From NCBI GenBank assembly GCA_965207535.1, contig CBDBMR010000016.1:1-64000 (forward strand): 64,000 nt of DNA, given 5' to 3'. The notes under the pieces were generated by a model. The model did not search any database. It was given only the letters and a program-made list of their open reading frames with translations, and was not told where the DNA came from. The position numbers and the translations under genes were made by a program. How positions within the stretch are numbered: position 1 is the first letter of the stretch; the number at the start of each line of letters is the position of its first letter. The DNA is from JAJDXO01 sp965207535 (GTDB lineage: Bacteria > Pseudomonadota > Alphaproteobacteria > Rhodospirillales > UBA2165). This document shows positions 7,636 to 15,691 of the stretch, piece by piece.

Positions 7636-7658
7636 ATTCCTCGAGCCCCGGGGGGAGC

Positions 7659-8453
7659 ATGGAAACCGGAACCGACAAGATCCAGGCAGGCATATTCGGT
7701 GCGGTCGGCTGGCTGGTCTTCAATAACCCTGAGAAACACAACGCCCTCTCGCTCTCCATGGCCGAGGCCGCCCACAAGGTCGTCGAAGCCTATGAGGCGG
7801 ACGATACCGTCCGGGTGATCGCGTTCCGCGGCAACGGCGGCAAGGCCTTCGTCTCCGGTGCGGACATCTCGGAATTCAAGGAACACCGCGCAACCGCCGA
7901 GGCCTCGGCCGAGTTCGAGCGCAAAAGCGGCACCTTCTTCGCCGCGGTCCGCAACGCGTCCAAACCGACGGTCGCCATGATCGAGGGATACTGCATGGGC
8001 GGCGGCGTGGGGCTGGCCTGCGCCTGCGACCTGAGAATTGCCAACCAAAGCGCGGTGTTCGCCATACCCGCCGGCCGGCTGGGGCTCGGCTACCGGCCGC
8101 CAATGACCCAGTGGGTGGTCGACGCCGTCGGGCCGGCCAACGCCAAGGAAATTCTCCTCACCGCGCGGCGCTACGATTCGGAAGAGGCCTTGCGGATGGG
8201 GCTCATTCACCGGCGCATCGACGATAAGGAACTGCCGGGTTTCGTCGAATCCTATACCGCGGCCATCGCCGATAACGCGCCCCTCAGCCTGCGGGCCGCC
8301 AAGTTCATCATCAACGAGTTGAGCAAGGGTACCGGCGACGCCGATATCGCCGCCTGCGAGGAACTGGCGCGCGCGTGCACCGGCAGCGAGGACTACACCG
8401 AAGGCCGCACCGCCTTCATGGAAAAGCGCAAACCCGAATTCAAGGGCCGGTAG
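7659..8453 (+). CDS. Enoyl-CoA hydratase/isomerase-family protein (crotonase fold), atypical active site
   Basis: A 264-residue crotonase-fold protein. Visible family motifs are the CoA-binding and oxyanion-hole segment AFVSGADISEF (about 63-73) and IEGYCMGGGVGLACACDLRI (about 108-127), followed by IPAGRLGLGY. In classical hydratases a catalytic Glu lies in the GGGCELA motif and another in QPEI. Here the corresponding positions read Gly (GGGVGLA) and Ala (IPAGR), so both appear absent. Hydratase activity is therefore doubtful; a decarboxylase, hydrolase or isomerase-type reaction on an acyl-CoA is possible. GGGGGAG precedes the ATG. It stands alone 23 bp after tRNA-Sec. Confidence 0.85.
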   Translation: METGTDKIQAGIFGAVGWLVFNNPEKHNALSLSMAEAAHKVVEAYEADDTVRVIAFRGNGGKAFVSGADISEFKEHRATAEASAEFERKSGTFFAAVRNASKPTVAMIEGYCMGGGVGLACACDLRIANQSAVFAIPAGRLGLGYRPPMTQWVVDAVGPANAKEILLTARRYDSEEALRMGLIHRRIDDKELPGFVESYTAAIADNAPLSLRAAKFIINELSKGTGDADIAACEELARACTGSEDYTEGRTAFMEKRKPEFKGR

Positions 8454-8541
8454 GGCCCGCCACCCTCGGCGCACCACCGAAGCGTCATGGCCGGTCCGGT
8501 GGGGCGGGGCATGACGGCCTGGTTTGTGTCGTATATCCACG

Positions 8542-8646
8542 CGTCATACCCCGCTTTATGCGGGGTATCCAATTTTCCAATTCTTGAACCACAGAGACGG
8601 TGAGGAGTTAACCATTCCTCCTCAGTGAACTCCGTGCCTCTGTGGT
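8542..8646 (+). repeat. Composite intergenic repeat (palindrome plus ACCACAGAGAC element)
   Basis: Positions 8542-8570 form a 29-bp palindromic repeat (core CCCCGCTTTATGCGGGG) that recurs exactly, in inverted orientation, at 14414-14442. Positions 8588-8646 are a roughly 59-bp element bounded by ACCACAGAG and CTCTGTGGT. Its interior (8603-8622) is the exact reverse complement of 14534-14553. Together they form one side of inverted repeats bracketing the two receptor genes. Confidence 0.85.
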
Positions 8647-8742
8647 GAGTAATTTATTTCCTGGATGCCCAATTCCCGGCGGCGCCGAAGGCTCTCAATG
8701 CGCCTCCCGGGCGGCGGTTCGGCGGAAGGTTTAACATATCAT

Positions 8743-8822
8743 TTTTGATATCTATTTACTGTCGATTTTGTATATCAAAGTCGAAATATAATCTCCCTAA
8801 ATCATAACAATATTGATATCAA
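8743..8822 (+). promoter_or_regulatory. AT-rich promoter/operator region of the first receptor gene
   Basis: An AT-rich block with a perfect TATAAT at 8787-8792 (no good -35 at standard spacing). The motif TTGATATC occurs at 8745-8752, TATATCAAAG at 8771-8780, and a perfect palindrome TTGATATCAA at 8813-8822. The repeated half-site suggests a transcription-factor operator; the factor is unknown. Confidence 0.45.
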
Positions 8823-8961
8823 ATGCGGTCATAAATGCGTTTCACAAACCGTCGGCGTTTGCTTACCGTTTTCCCCGGTAGGCGTCACGGTCGGGAGTGT
8901 ATCGACCGACGCCATGAGCGGGCGCGTTCAGCCCGGTTGCACGGTCGGTTAGGAGACGCCC

Positions 8962-11469
8962 ATGATACGCCTGTGGGGCAAATTCGTCCTCGTTTCCCTG
9001 ATTGCCCTGACAGCCCTGACCGCCACCGCCAACGCGGGCCCCCTCGCGCCCCAGCCGCGGGTCGTCGTCACGCTGGATCGCGGCTTTCTCGAGGGGGCCG
9101 GCTCCCAGAACCTCGAGGAACTGCTGGATACCGGGATCATCCGCTATCTGCTGACCGGCGGGCAGTCGCTGCCGGTGCTGGTGAACGGTACATACTACTC
9201 CTCGACGGCGGGCGACCTCAATACACTGCCGCTGGCCGCCATGGAGCGCATCGAGTTGCTGGATGGCGCAAGCCTCGGCACGTTCGGCGGCAGTACGGTC
9301 CGCAACGCCCTCAACGTCGTGCTCAGGGAGGATTGGGACGGCACGGCGGTGCGCGCGCTCGCGCGGCAGCCGAGCCGCAAGGGCGGCGACGGTTACCAGG
9401 GCAACGCCTCGTGGGGCGGAAAAATCGGCAAGGGGCGCCTGAGCGTGACGGCGGACACCTTCAGGCGCGGGCATATCGCCTCCGCCGACCGGGACTATAG
9501 CCGAGGGAAATGGACGCCGGGCGGTTCGTTCGCAGACGCGTCGAACATCAGCAGGGGCGGCAACACGGTGTTCATCGCGCAACGCGACAGTGGCGGAGAC
9601 CTTACCGGCTTTCGGTCGGTCGCGCTGGGCGATTGCGATCCGGCGGAGGGTTATACCGGACCGTTGACCGATCCGCCCGGCCCTCCCGTTCCCGACGGAG
9701 ACCAGGGCTGCGGTTTCGACTACACGAGCATCAGTTGGGAGACGAGCGACGTCGATCAGCAGAATGTCCTTCTGAACGCCAAACACCCCTTCGGCGACAG
9801 CGCGGAGATCGGTGTCGTGGCGAACTTTTCCCAGTTCGACGCGAACTTTCGTTACGCGCCGTCCGTGGGAACGTTCAGATTCGAACCCGACGCGACCCTG
9901 CTCGCGGTAATCAACCAGGCGGCGGACGGGTTCACCGCCGACGGCAACGACCGCTTCTTCGCCTCTCACCGCTTCACCGGCCACGGCAACCGGAATTGGC
10001 GGACGAAAAGCGAAGCCTACGACATCACGGCGGGCGTCGAGGGCCGGCTCAACTCATGGCTCGGCTACGACGCCGAACTGACCCTCTATCGGCAGGATGC
10101 GACCGTAAGGGGCAATACTTTCGTTCACCAAGGCAAGATCGCGGCGGAGATTTTGAAGCCCCGCGACGGCAGCGAAGGTAGCTATTACGACCTCTTGAAT
10201 CCTTTGTCCCAGGAGGATGCCCACCGGCAGGCCATACTGAACACCAGCCTGCGCCACGAAACCGACGCCCGCTTCGAGTCCCAAGGCCTTCGCGCGGCGC
10301 TGGAGGGATCGGGCTTTTCCATCGGGGGCCGACAGGCGGCTTGGACCGCGGGCGTCGAGATGGGCCGGGGGGAAGCGCGTAGTTTCCTTCGGTTCGTCGA
10401 CCGGGAAGGCGCGGCGTTCGACGTTTCGGAGGTTCTGGGCTCGGGAGGCGTGAGCTACGCCGGGAAGCGCCAAGCTCTGGGCGCGTTCGCCGAAACCCTC
10501 CTGCCGGTGGCGGAGCGGGTCGACCTGCGGTTCGCCGGCCGCGCGGACGACACCGACGACGTGGGCCTGTTGCGCTCCTGGCGCGCCGGCGCCGAATACC
10601 GGCCCATGGACGTACTGACCGTGCGGGGTTCCTGGAGCGAGGGCCAGCTTGCTCCCGGGTTTGCCCAACTCTACGGCACCGCGCTCCAAAGCTATCCCTA
10701 TGTCGAGTGCGACCCCGGACCCGGCCCGCCGCCCCGCACATGTTCCTCGGCGAACGAACTCCAGGTCCAGCGCAACACGGTCGGGAACCCAGATCTGGGT
10801 CCGGCGACCGCCGAGCGGCTTGCCATGGAGGCCGCGTTCAGGAACGGGCCCTACCGTCTCGGCGTGGAGTGGTTCCGGGAGTCGCTTTCCGATGTGCCGG
10901 GGAACCCGTCCCCCGATTGGGCGCTTCGCAACATGCCCCAGTGCGCCGAGGGCGTGACGTCCGACTGTGTCCAATGGGCCGGCGGCGCGGTGATCCACGA
11001 CAAGTATGCCAATACCATCGAAACGAAAACCGAGGGCTTCACGGCCCGGTTCGGCGCAGGATTCGAGACGTCCTGGGGCGGGTACGGGGCCTACGGGACG
11101 TGGCGGCGGGAGACGGCCACCAGACTTACCGTCGACGGCGTCCCGGAGCGCGTCGTGCGTCCGAAGGACATGTTGCGCGCCAGAATCTCCGCGCGGCGCG
11201 GTAGCGTGCGCGCCATCTGGACCGCGAGTTACCGCTCGGGCTTCTTGAACAAGCGAGGCACGGGCCGTTTCAGTCCCTGGACCGGCCACGATTTGAGGGT
11301 GGACTGGACGAACCCGTGGGGGCTGGAAGGGCTCCGGATCACCGGCGGCATCTTCAACCTGACCGACGAGAATTACTCGATCGACACCGCGGACCCGGGG
11401 AGCACGGACGGCCCCACCGCGGCCGGATGGGGGCGGACCTACTTCCTGGCGATTAACACGGAGTTCTGA
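8962..11469 (+). CDS. TonB-receptor-like outer membrane protein, paralog 1
   Basis: An 835-residue protein with a signal peptide (MIRLWGKFVLVSLIALTALT, cleavage after ANA), a short plug-like region and a C-terminal beta-barrel ending in EF. The plug signature is visible at 85-124: LNTLPLAAMERIELL, then GTFGGSTVRNALNVVLRED, equivalent to the TonB-dependent receptor plug. RVVVT near residue 33 may act as a TonB box. The plug is shorter than usual and includes an unusual conserved block, LEELLDTGIIRYLLTGGQSL. Three cysteine pairs lie in presumed extracellular loops (DCDPAEGY to GCGFDY; ECDPGPG to TCSS; QCAEG to DCVQW). The ribosome site is TTAGGAGA. The substrate is unknown. It is one of two tandem paralogs, and no TonB-ExbB genes are nearby. 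Confidence 0.85.
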   Translation: MIRLWGKFVLVSLIALTALTATANAGPLAPQPRVVVTLDRGFLEGAGSQNLEELLDTGIIRYLLTGGQSLPVLVNGTYYSSTAGDLNTLPLAAMERIELLDGASLGTFGGSTVRNALNVVLREDWDGTAVRALARQPSRKGGDGYQGNASWGGKIGKGRLSVTADTFRRGHIASADRDYSRGKWTPGGSFADASNISRGGNTVFIAQRDSGGDLTGFRSVALGDCDPAEGYTGPLTDPPGPPVPDGDQGCGFDYTSISWETSDVDQQNVLLNAKHPFGDSAEIGVVANFSQFDANFRYAPSVGTFRFEPDATLLAVINQAADGFTADGNDRFFASHRFTGHGNRNWRTKSEAYDITAGVEGRLNSWLGYDAELTLYRQDATVRGNTFVHQGKIAAEILKPRDGSEGSYYDLLNPLSQEDAHRQAILNTSLRHETDARFESQGLRAALEGSGFSIGGRQAAWTAGVEMGRGEARSFLRFVDREGAAFDVSEVLGSGGVSYAGKRQALGAFAETLLPVAERVDLRFAGRADDTDDVGLLRSWRAGAEYRPMDVLTVRGSWSEGQLAPGFAQLYGTALQSYPYVECDPGPGPPPRTCSSANELQVQRNTVGNPDLGPATAERLAMEAAFRNGPYRLGVEWFRESLSDVPGNPSPDWALRNMPQCAEGVTSDCVQWAGGAVIHDKYANTIETKTEGFTARFGAGFETSWGGYGAYGTWRRETATRLTVDGVPERVVRPKDMLRARISARRGSVRAIWTASYRSGFLNKRGTGRFSPWTGHDLRVDWTNPWGLEGLRITGGIFNLTDENYSIDTADPGSTDGPTAAGWGRTYFLAINTEF

Positions 11470-11870
11470 GCCCGGGACGCGGGCGGCTGCCCTTGATTTT
11501 GTTCGCCCCCCCTCCCTGACCCTCCCCCTCATCGGGGTTAGGGGTGTCCCCTAGGACCCCTGGGGGGGAGGGAATGGTTGGATGGACCACCTCCCCCCAA
11601 AAACTTTTCCCTCTCCCCTGGAGGGAGAGGGATGCGGAGGGTTGGCGAGGCGAACGCCGAGCCTAGCCGTAGCTGGGTGAGGGGGAATTTTCATATCACC
11701 CTCATCTCTATAACCCCCTGTCCCTCTTCCCCTGACAGGGGCGAGGAACCCGGTGCGCGGCGGGCGGGGGCCCGGCCGCGATCAGAAAATGGTCCTGCAA
11801 TCAAGAGGTTGCACCCTGTCCGGCCGGGCATATAATCCCCGCAACCATATCACTCCCAAAAGAGACTCCA
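11470..11870. repeat. Repeat-filled spacer between the paralogous receptors
   Basis: No gene is supported. It contains inverted repeats: CTCTCCC/GGGAGAG (about 11612-11630) and CCCCTGTC/GACAGGGG (11715-11722 and 11734-11741). The stretch 11620-11690 matches 15428-15524 in inverted orientation (shared CCTCCGCATCCCTCTCCC and CCCCCTCACCCAGCT blocks). Any of these hairpins may stop transcription from the first receptor. The second receptor likely has its own promoter near 11780-11860, but no strong hexamers are seen. Confidence 0.6.
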
Positions 11871-14384
11871 ATGATTATGGTGCGACTGTGGGGCAAATTC
11901 GCCCTCGTTTCCCTTATTGCCCTAACCGCGTTGGCCGCCACCCCGGGTGTTTTTTCTGGCGCCAACGCCGGCTCCTTCGCACCCGCGCCGCGGGTCGTCG
12001 TCACGCTGGAGCGCGACTTTCTCGAGGGGTCCGGCTCCCAGAACCTCGAGGAACTGCTGGATACCGGGATCATCCGCTATCTGCTGACCGGCGGGCAGTC
12101 GCTGCCCGTGCTGGTGAACGGCACGCCCTACAGCACGACGGGAGACGACCTTGACGCCCTGCCGCTGGCCGCCATGGAGCGCATCGAGTTGCTGGGCGGC
12201 GAGAGCCTCGGCACGTTCGGAGGCGGTACGGTCCGCAACGCCCTCAATGTGGTGCTCAGGGAGGATTGGGAGGGCACGGCGGTGCGCGCCCTCGCGCGGC
12301 GGCCGAGCCGCACAGGGGGCGGCGGTTATCAGGGCAACGCCTCGTGGGCCGGCAAAATCGGCAAGGGGCGCCTGAGCGTGACGGCGGACAAATTCAGGCG
12401 CGGGCATATCGCTTCCGCCGACCGGGACTACAGCCGCGGGCAATGGACGCCGGGCGGCTCGTTCGCCGACGCGTCGAACATCAGCAGGGGCGGCAACACG
12501 GTGTTGATCGTGAAACGCAACAGTGGGGGGGACGTTACCGGTTTTCGGTCGGCCGCGCTGGGCGAATGCGATCCGGCGGACGGCTATACCGGACCGCTGA
12601 CAGGTCCCCCCGGCCCGCCCGTGCCCGACACGGACTACGGCTGCGGCTTCGACTACAGCGGCATCATGTGGGAGACGGCTGATGTCGATCAGCAGAATGT
12701 CCTTCTGAACGCCACGCACCCCCTCGGCGACGGCGCGGAGATCAGTGTCGTGGCGAACTTTTCCCAGTTCGACAAGGACGAACGGTACGCGCCATCCGTG
12801 GGAACGTTCAGATTCGATCCCAACCAAGCCCTGATCGACGCAATCAACGACGATGCCGGCGAGACCGTCGCCGGCGATTCCAACGACCTCTATTACGCCA
12901 GTCACCGCTTCGTGGGCCACGGCAACCGGCATTGGCTGACAAAAAGCGAAGCCTACGACATCACGGCAGGGGTCGAGGGCCGGCTCAACTCATGGCTCGG
13001 CTATGACGCCGAACTGAACCTCGCCCGGCGGGATACGACCGTAAGGGGCAATACATTCGTTCACGAAGGCAGGATCGCGGAGGAGATCCTGGCGGGCAAC
13101 TACGACCTCAGGAATCCTTTTTCCCGGGAGGATCGGCACCGGCAGGCGATTCTCGACACCAGCCTGCGGCACGAAACCGACGCCGGCTCCGAGTCCCAAA
13201 GCCTTCGCGCGGCGCTGGAGGGATCGGGCTTTTCCATCGGCGGGCGACCGGCGGCATGGACCGTGGGCGTCGAGATGAGCCGGTCGGAAGGGCATCGTTT
13301 CCTTCGGTTCGTCGACCGCGAAGGCGCGGCGTACGACGTTTCGGAGGTTCTGGGCTCGGGAGGCGTGAGCTTCTCCGGGAAGCGCGAAATTCTGGGCGTG
13401 TTCGCCGAAACCCTCCTGCCGGTGGCGGAGCGGGTCGACCTGCGGTTGGCGGGCCGCGCGGACGACTACGACGACATGGGCGCGCTGCGCTCCTGGCGCG
13501 CCGGGGCCGAATACCGGCCCACCGGCGCGCTGACCGTGCGGGGTTCCTGGAGCGAAGGCGAGCTTGCTCCCGGGTTTGCCACGCTCTACGGCACCGCGAA
13601 GCAGAGCTATCCCTATGTCGAGTGCGACCCCGGACCTGGCCCGCCGCCCCGAACATGCTCCGAGGCGAACGAGCTCCAGGTCAAGCGCAATACGGAAGGG
13701 AACGCCGATCTGGATCCGGCGAACGCCGAGCGGCTTGCTCTGGAGACCGCGTTCAGGAACGGGCCCTACCGCTTGAGCGTGGAGTGGTTCCGGGAGACGC
13801 TTACCGAGGCGCCGGGGAACCAATCCGCCAATTGGGCGATTCGCAACCTGCCGGAGTGCGCCGAGGGCGTGAGTTCCGACTGCATCGAATGGGACGGCGA
13901 CCCCGTGATTCGCGACAGGTTCGCCAATGTCGTCGATCAGAAAATCGAGGGCTTCACGGCCCGGTTCGGCGCAGGCTTCGAAACGTCCTGGGGCGGGTTG
14001 GGCGCCTACGGGACGTGGCGGCGGGAGACGGCCACCAAAAAAACCGTCGACGGCATCCCGACGCGCGTCGTGCGTCCGAAGGACATGTTGCGCGCCAGGT
14101 TTTCGGCGCGGCGCGGCGGCGTGCGCGCCATCTGGACGGCGAGCTACCGTTCGGGCTTTTTGAACGAGCAGGGCTCGGGCCGCTTCAGTCCGTGGACCGG
14201 CCACGATTTGAGGGTGGACTGGACGAACCCGGCGGGGCTGGAAGGGTTCCGGATCACGGGCGGAATCTTCAACCTGACCGACCAGGGTTACACGGTCGAC
14301 ACCGCGAACCCGGCGATCACGGACGGCCCCACGGTGGCCGGATGGGGGCGGACGTTCTTCCTGGCGCTCAGCGCGGAGTTCTGA
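11871..14384 (+). CDS. TonB-receptor-like outer membrane protein, paralog 2
   Basis: An 837-residue paralog of the preceding gene, near-identical in many blocks (for example the whole plug and C-terminal third). It starts MIMVRLWGKFALVSLIALTA (a second in-frame ATG lies at 11877), with a signal peptide ending near SGANA. The same plug motif (LDALPLAAMERIELL, GTFGGGTVRNALNVVLRED), the same three Cys pairs (ECDPADGY to GCGFDY; ECDPGPG to TCSE; ECAEG to DCIEW) and a C-terminal aromatic residue (AEF) are present. Differences concentrate in loops, for example a shorter loop near residues 390-400 (EEILAGNYDLRNPF), suggesting diverged ligand specificity. The pair arose by tandem duplication. Confidence 0.85.
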   Translation: MIMVRLWGKFALVSLIALTALAATPGVFSGANAGSFAPAPRVVVTLERDFLEGSGSQNLEELLDTGIIRYLLTGGQSLPVLVNGTPYSTTGDDLDALPLAAMERIELLGGESLGTFGGGTVRNALNVVLREDWEGTAVRALARRPSRTGGGGYQGNASWAGKIGKGRLSVTADKFRRGHIASADRDYSRGQWTPGGSFADASNISRGGNTVLIVKRNSGGDVTGFRSAALGECDPADGYTGPLTGPPGPPVPDTDYGCGFDYSGIMWETADVDQQNVLLNATHPLGDGAEISVVANFSQFDKDERYAPSVGTFRFDPNQALIDAINDDAGETVAGDSNDLYYASHRFVGHGNRHWLTKSEAYDITAGVEGRLNSWLGYDAELNLARRDTTVRGNTFVHEGRIAEEILAGNYDLRNPFSREDRHRQAILDTSLRHETDAGSESQSLRAALEGSGFSIGGRPAAWTVGVEMSRSEGHRFLRFVDREGAAYDVSEVLGSGGVSFSGKREILGVFAETLLPVAERVDLRLAGRADDYDDMGALRSWRAGAEYRPTGALTVRGSWSEGELAPGFATLYGTAKQSYPYVECDPGPGPPPRTCSEANELQVKRNTEGNADLDPANAERLALETAFRNGPYRLSVEWFRETLTEAPGNQSANWAIRNLPECAEGVSSDCIEWDGDPVIRDRFANVVDQKIEGFTARFGAGFETSWGGLGAYGTWRRETATKKTVDGIPTRVVRPKDMLRARFSARRGGVRAIWTASYRSGFLNEQGSGRFSPWTGHDLRVDWTNPAGLEGFRITGGIFNLTDQGYTVDTANPAITDGPTVAGWGRTFFLALSAEF

Positions 14385-14413
14385 GCGCGGGATATCGGGC
14401 GGCAGGTCCCTCT

Positions 14414-14576
14414 GGATACCCCGCATAAAGCGGGGTATGACGAGCTTCTTTGATTCAGCATCACCCGTCATGCCCCGGCTTGTTCGGGGCATCCAGGATA
14501 TAAGGATTTCACCACAGAGACACAGAGATCACAGAGGAGGAATGGTTAACTCCTACTATCTCACTGTCTCTGTGGT
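14414..14576 (+). repeat. Inverted counterpart of the composite intergenic repeat
   Basis: Positions 14414-14442 are the exact reverse complement of 8542-8570. Positions 14511-14576 are a 66-bp element with perfect 12-bp inverted ends, ACCACAGAGACA (14511-14522) and TGTCTCTGTGGT (14565-14576), and an inner GGTTAAC. A further hairpin repeat (CCCCGGCTTGTTCGGGG) lies at 14473-14489. The stretch 14439-14477 recurs as a direct repeat near 15360-15398. Confidence 0.85.
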
Positions 14577-14617
14577 TAAACAAAGTCGTCATGCCCCGGC
14601 CCACCTGTCGGCGCCGC

Positions 14618-15100
14618 CTAAATGTCGAGACCGCGCAATTGCTGGCGCGCCCAGGCGATCCGCAATTCGCGGCTGTCGTCGAAATCGTTCACCCCGAGCC
14701 AGGTCTCGTAGAATTCCGAATTCATGAAGGCGACCGTCACTTTGCCGCCGAGCCGCTCGATGGCCTCCTTGGCCCGTTCGATGACGATGCCGTGGAGCGC
14801 CGAACCGCCCAGATCGTCGAACAGATCGGGCTCATAGAGGGCCAGGTCGGCGTCGGACATGATCCGCAGCAGCACCACGTCCCGCTCGGGCCGCAGCGTA
14901 TAGGCGTCCACTTCGGCAAGGACGGCGGTCTCGACCATCCCGTCCAGGCGGGCCAGCTCGCGGGCCGCGGTCTCGGGGATTTCCCGGCCCGCCGCTTCCC
15001 AGCCGAGCAGGTCCGGTTCGGCGACGTCGAGCCGTTCGGCGCACGCGGCCGTGTCCAAACCCAGGCCTTGCCGGAGGCTCTTGAATTGTTCCGGCGACAT
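14618..15100 (-). CDS. Small HTH-type protein (XRE/YdiL-like N-terminus)
   Basis: A 160-residue protein beginning MSPEQFKSLRQGLGLDTAAC; the first 60 residues (AERLDVAEPDLLGWEAAGRE) look like a Cro/C1 or YdiL-type helix-turn-helix. The rest (about 70-160) is an acidic, mixed alpha/beta domain with a conserved-looking tail, SEFYETWLGVNDFDDSRELR. GGAGA is immediately upstream, and a GTG at 15112 is an alternative start. The gene stands alone between repeat blocks. A DNA-binding role is inferred from the N-terminus only. Confidence 0.65.
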   Translation of the reverse strand: MSPEQFKSLRQGLGLDTAACAERLDVAEPDLLGWEAAGREIPETAARELARLDGMVETAVLAEVDAYTLRPERDVVLLRIMSDADLALYEPDLFDDLGGSALHGIVIERAKEAIERLGGKVTVAFMNSEFYETWLGVNDFDDSRELRIAWARQQLRGLDI

Positions 15101-15691
15101 TCTCCATTTCACGCACGTCCCGGCATGAAGTACAAGAACCCGCCCCAACGAAAACCGGAGCAAGGCGTATCCGTTCCCCTGAAGGAGGCGAGGGAGCATT
15201 TGTCCCCTCTCCCCCTTCTTTCCAGCCTTCGTAGCCGAAGGCTACTTCGGCGGAGTAGGCCAGGGGGAGAGAGCCAATGCACCCACAACAGCGTCATGGC
15301 CGGGCCAGCCGGCAAAGTGGCCCGGCCATCCACGTGGATCACCGGGTCAAGCCCGGTGATGACGAACTTCTTTGATTCAGCACCGCACGTCATGCCCCGC
15401 CGGATAGCGCGGGGCATCCAGGAAAACCCCCCTCACCCAGCTTCGGCTAAGCCGGGCTCCCGCCCGGCAAGTCGGTCAATCCCCGGCGGGGAATGACCTT
15501 ACCTCCGCATCCCTCTCCCTCCCCGGAGGGAGAGGGGAAGAAGTCGGGGCGAAGGCCGGTGCGCGGCGAGGTTCTGCGGGCCGCGGTTTCTCAACGCGCT
15601 GGAACGCGCCGTTCAAAGCTGCAAGTCTTGTGGCTGAACTGGCGGCTGATCTGGCCGCTGAACTGGCGGCTGAACCGGACGGATTGGATTC
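15101..15691. repeat. Repeat-rich 590-bp spacer
   Basis: This contains several intergenic hairpin repeats: a CCGAAGGCTACTTCGG-type stem near 15230-15250, GGCCGGG/CCCGGCC palindromes at 15299-15360, a CGTCATGCCCC repeat at 15389-15420, and a 12-bp perfect stem CCCTCTCCCTCC/GGAGGGAGAGGG at 15511-15536. A 12-bp imperfect tandem repeat (GCTGAACTGGCG, about 3.7 copies) lies at 15633-15677, just before the dehydrogenase gene. No gene is supported. Confidence 0.6.

Larger units (their letters stand above)
8454..8961. other. Intergenic region with repeats and AT-rich leader
   Basis: The first 200 bp contain hairpin-type repeats of the CGTCATGCCCC family and the palindromic ACCACAGAGAC element. The stretch 8730-8835 is markedly AT-rich, the best candidate promoter region for the outer membrane protein gene that starts at 8962. 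No gene is supported. Confidence 0.7.

Noticed and set aside
8813..8822. FNR-type site (TTGAT then ATCAA)
   Set aside because: The two halves abut with no four-base gap, so it does not fit the FNR/FixK spacing.
10049..14492. Long minus-strand frames opposite the receptor genes
   Set aside because: Arg/Ala/Pro-rich shadows; the plus-strand frames have signal peptides and beta-barrel features.
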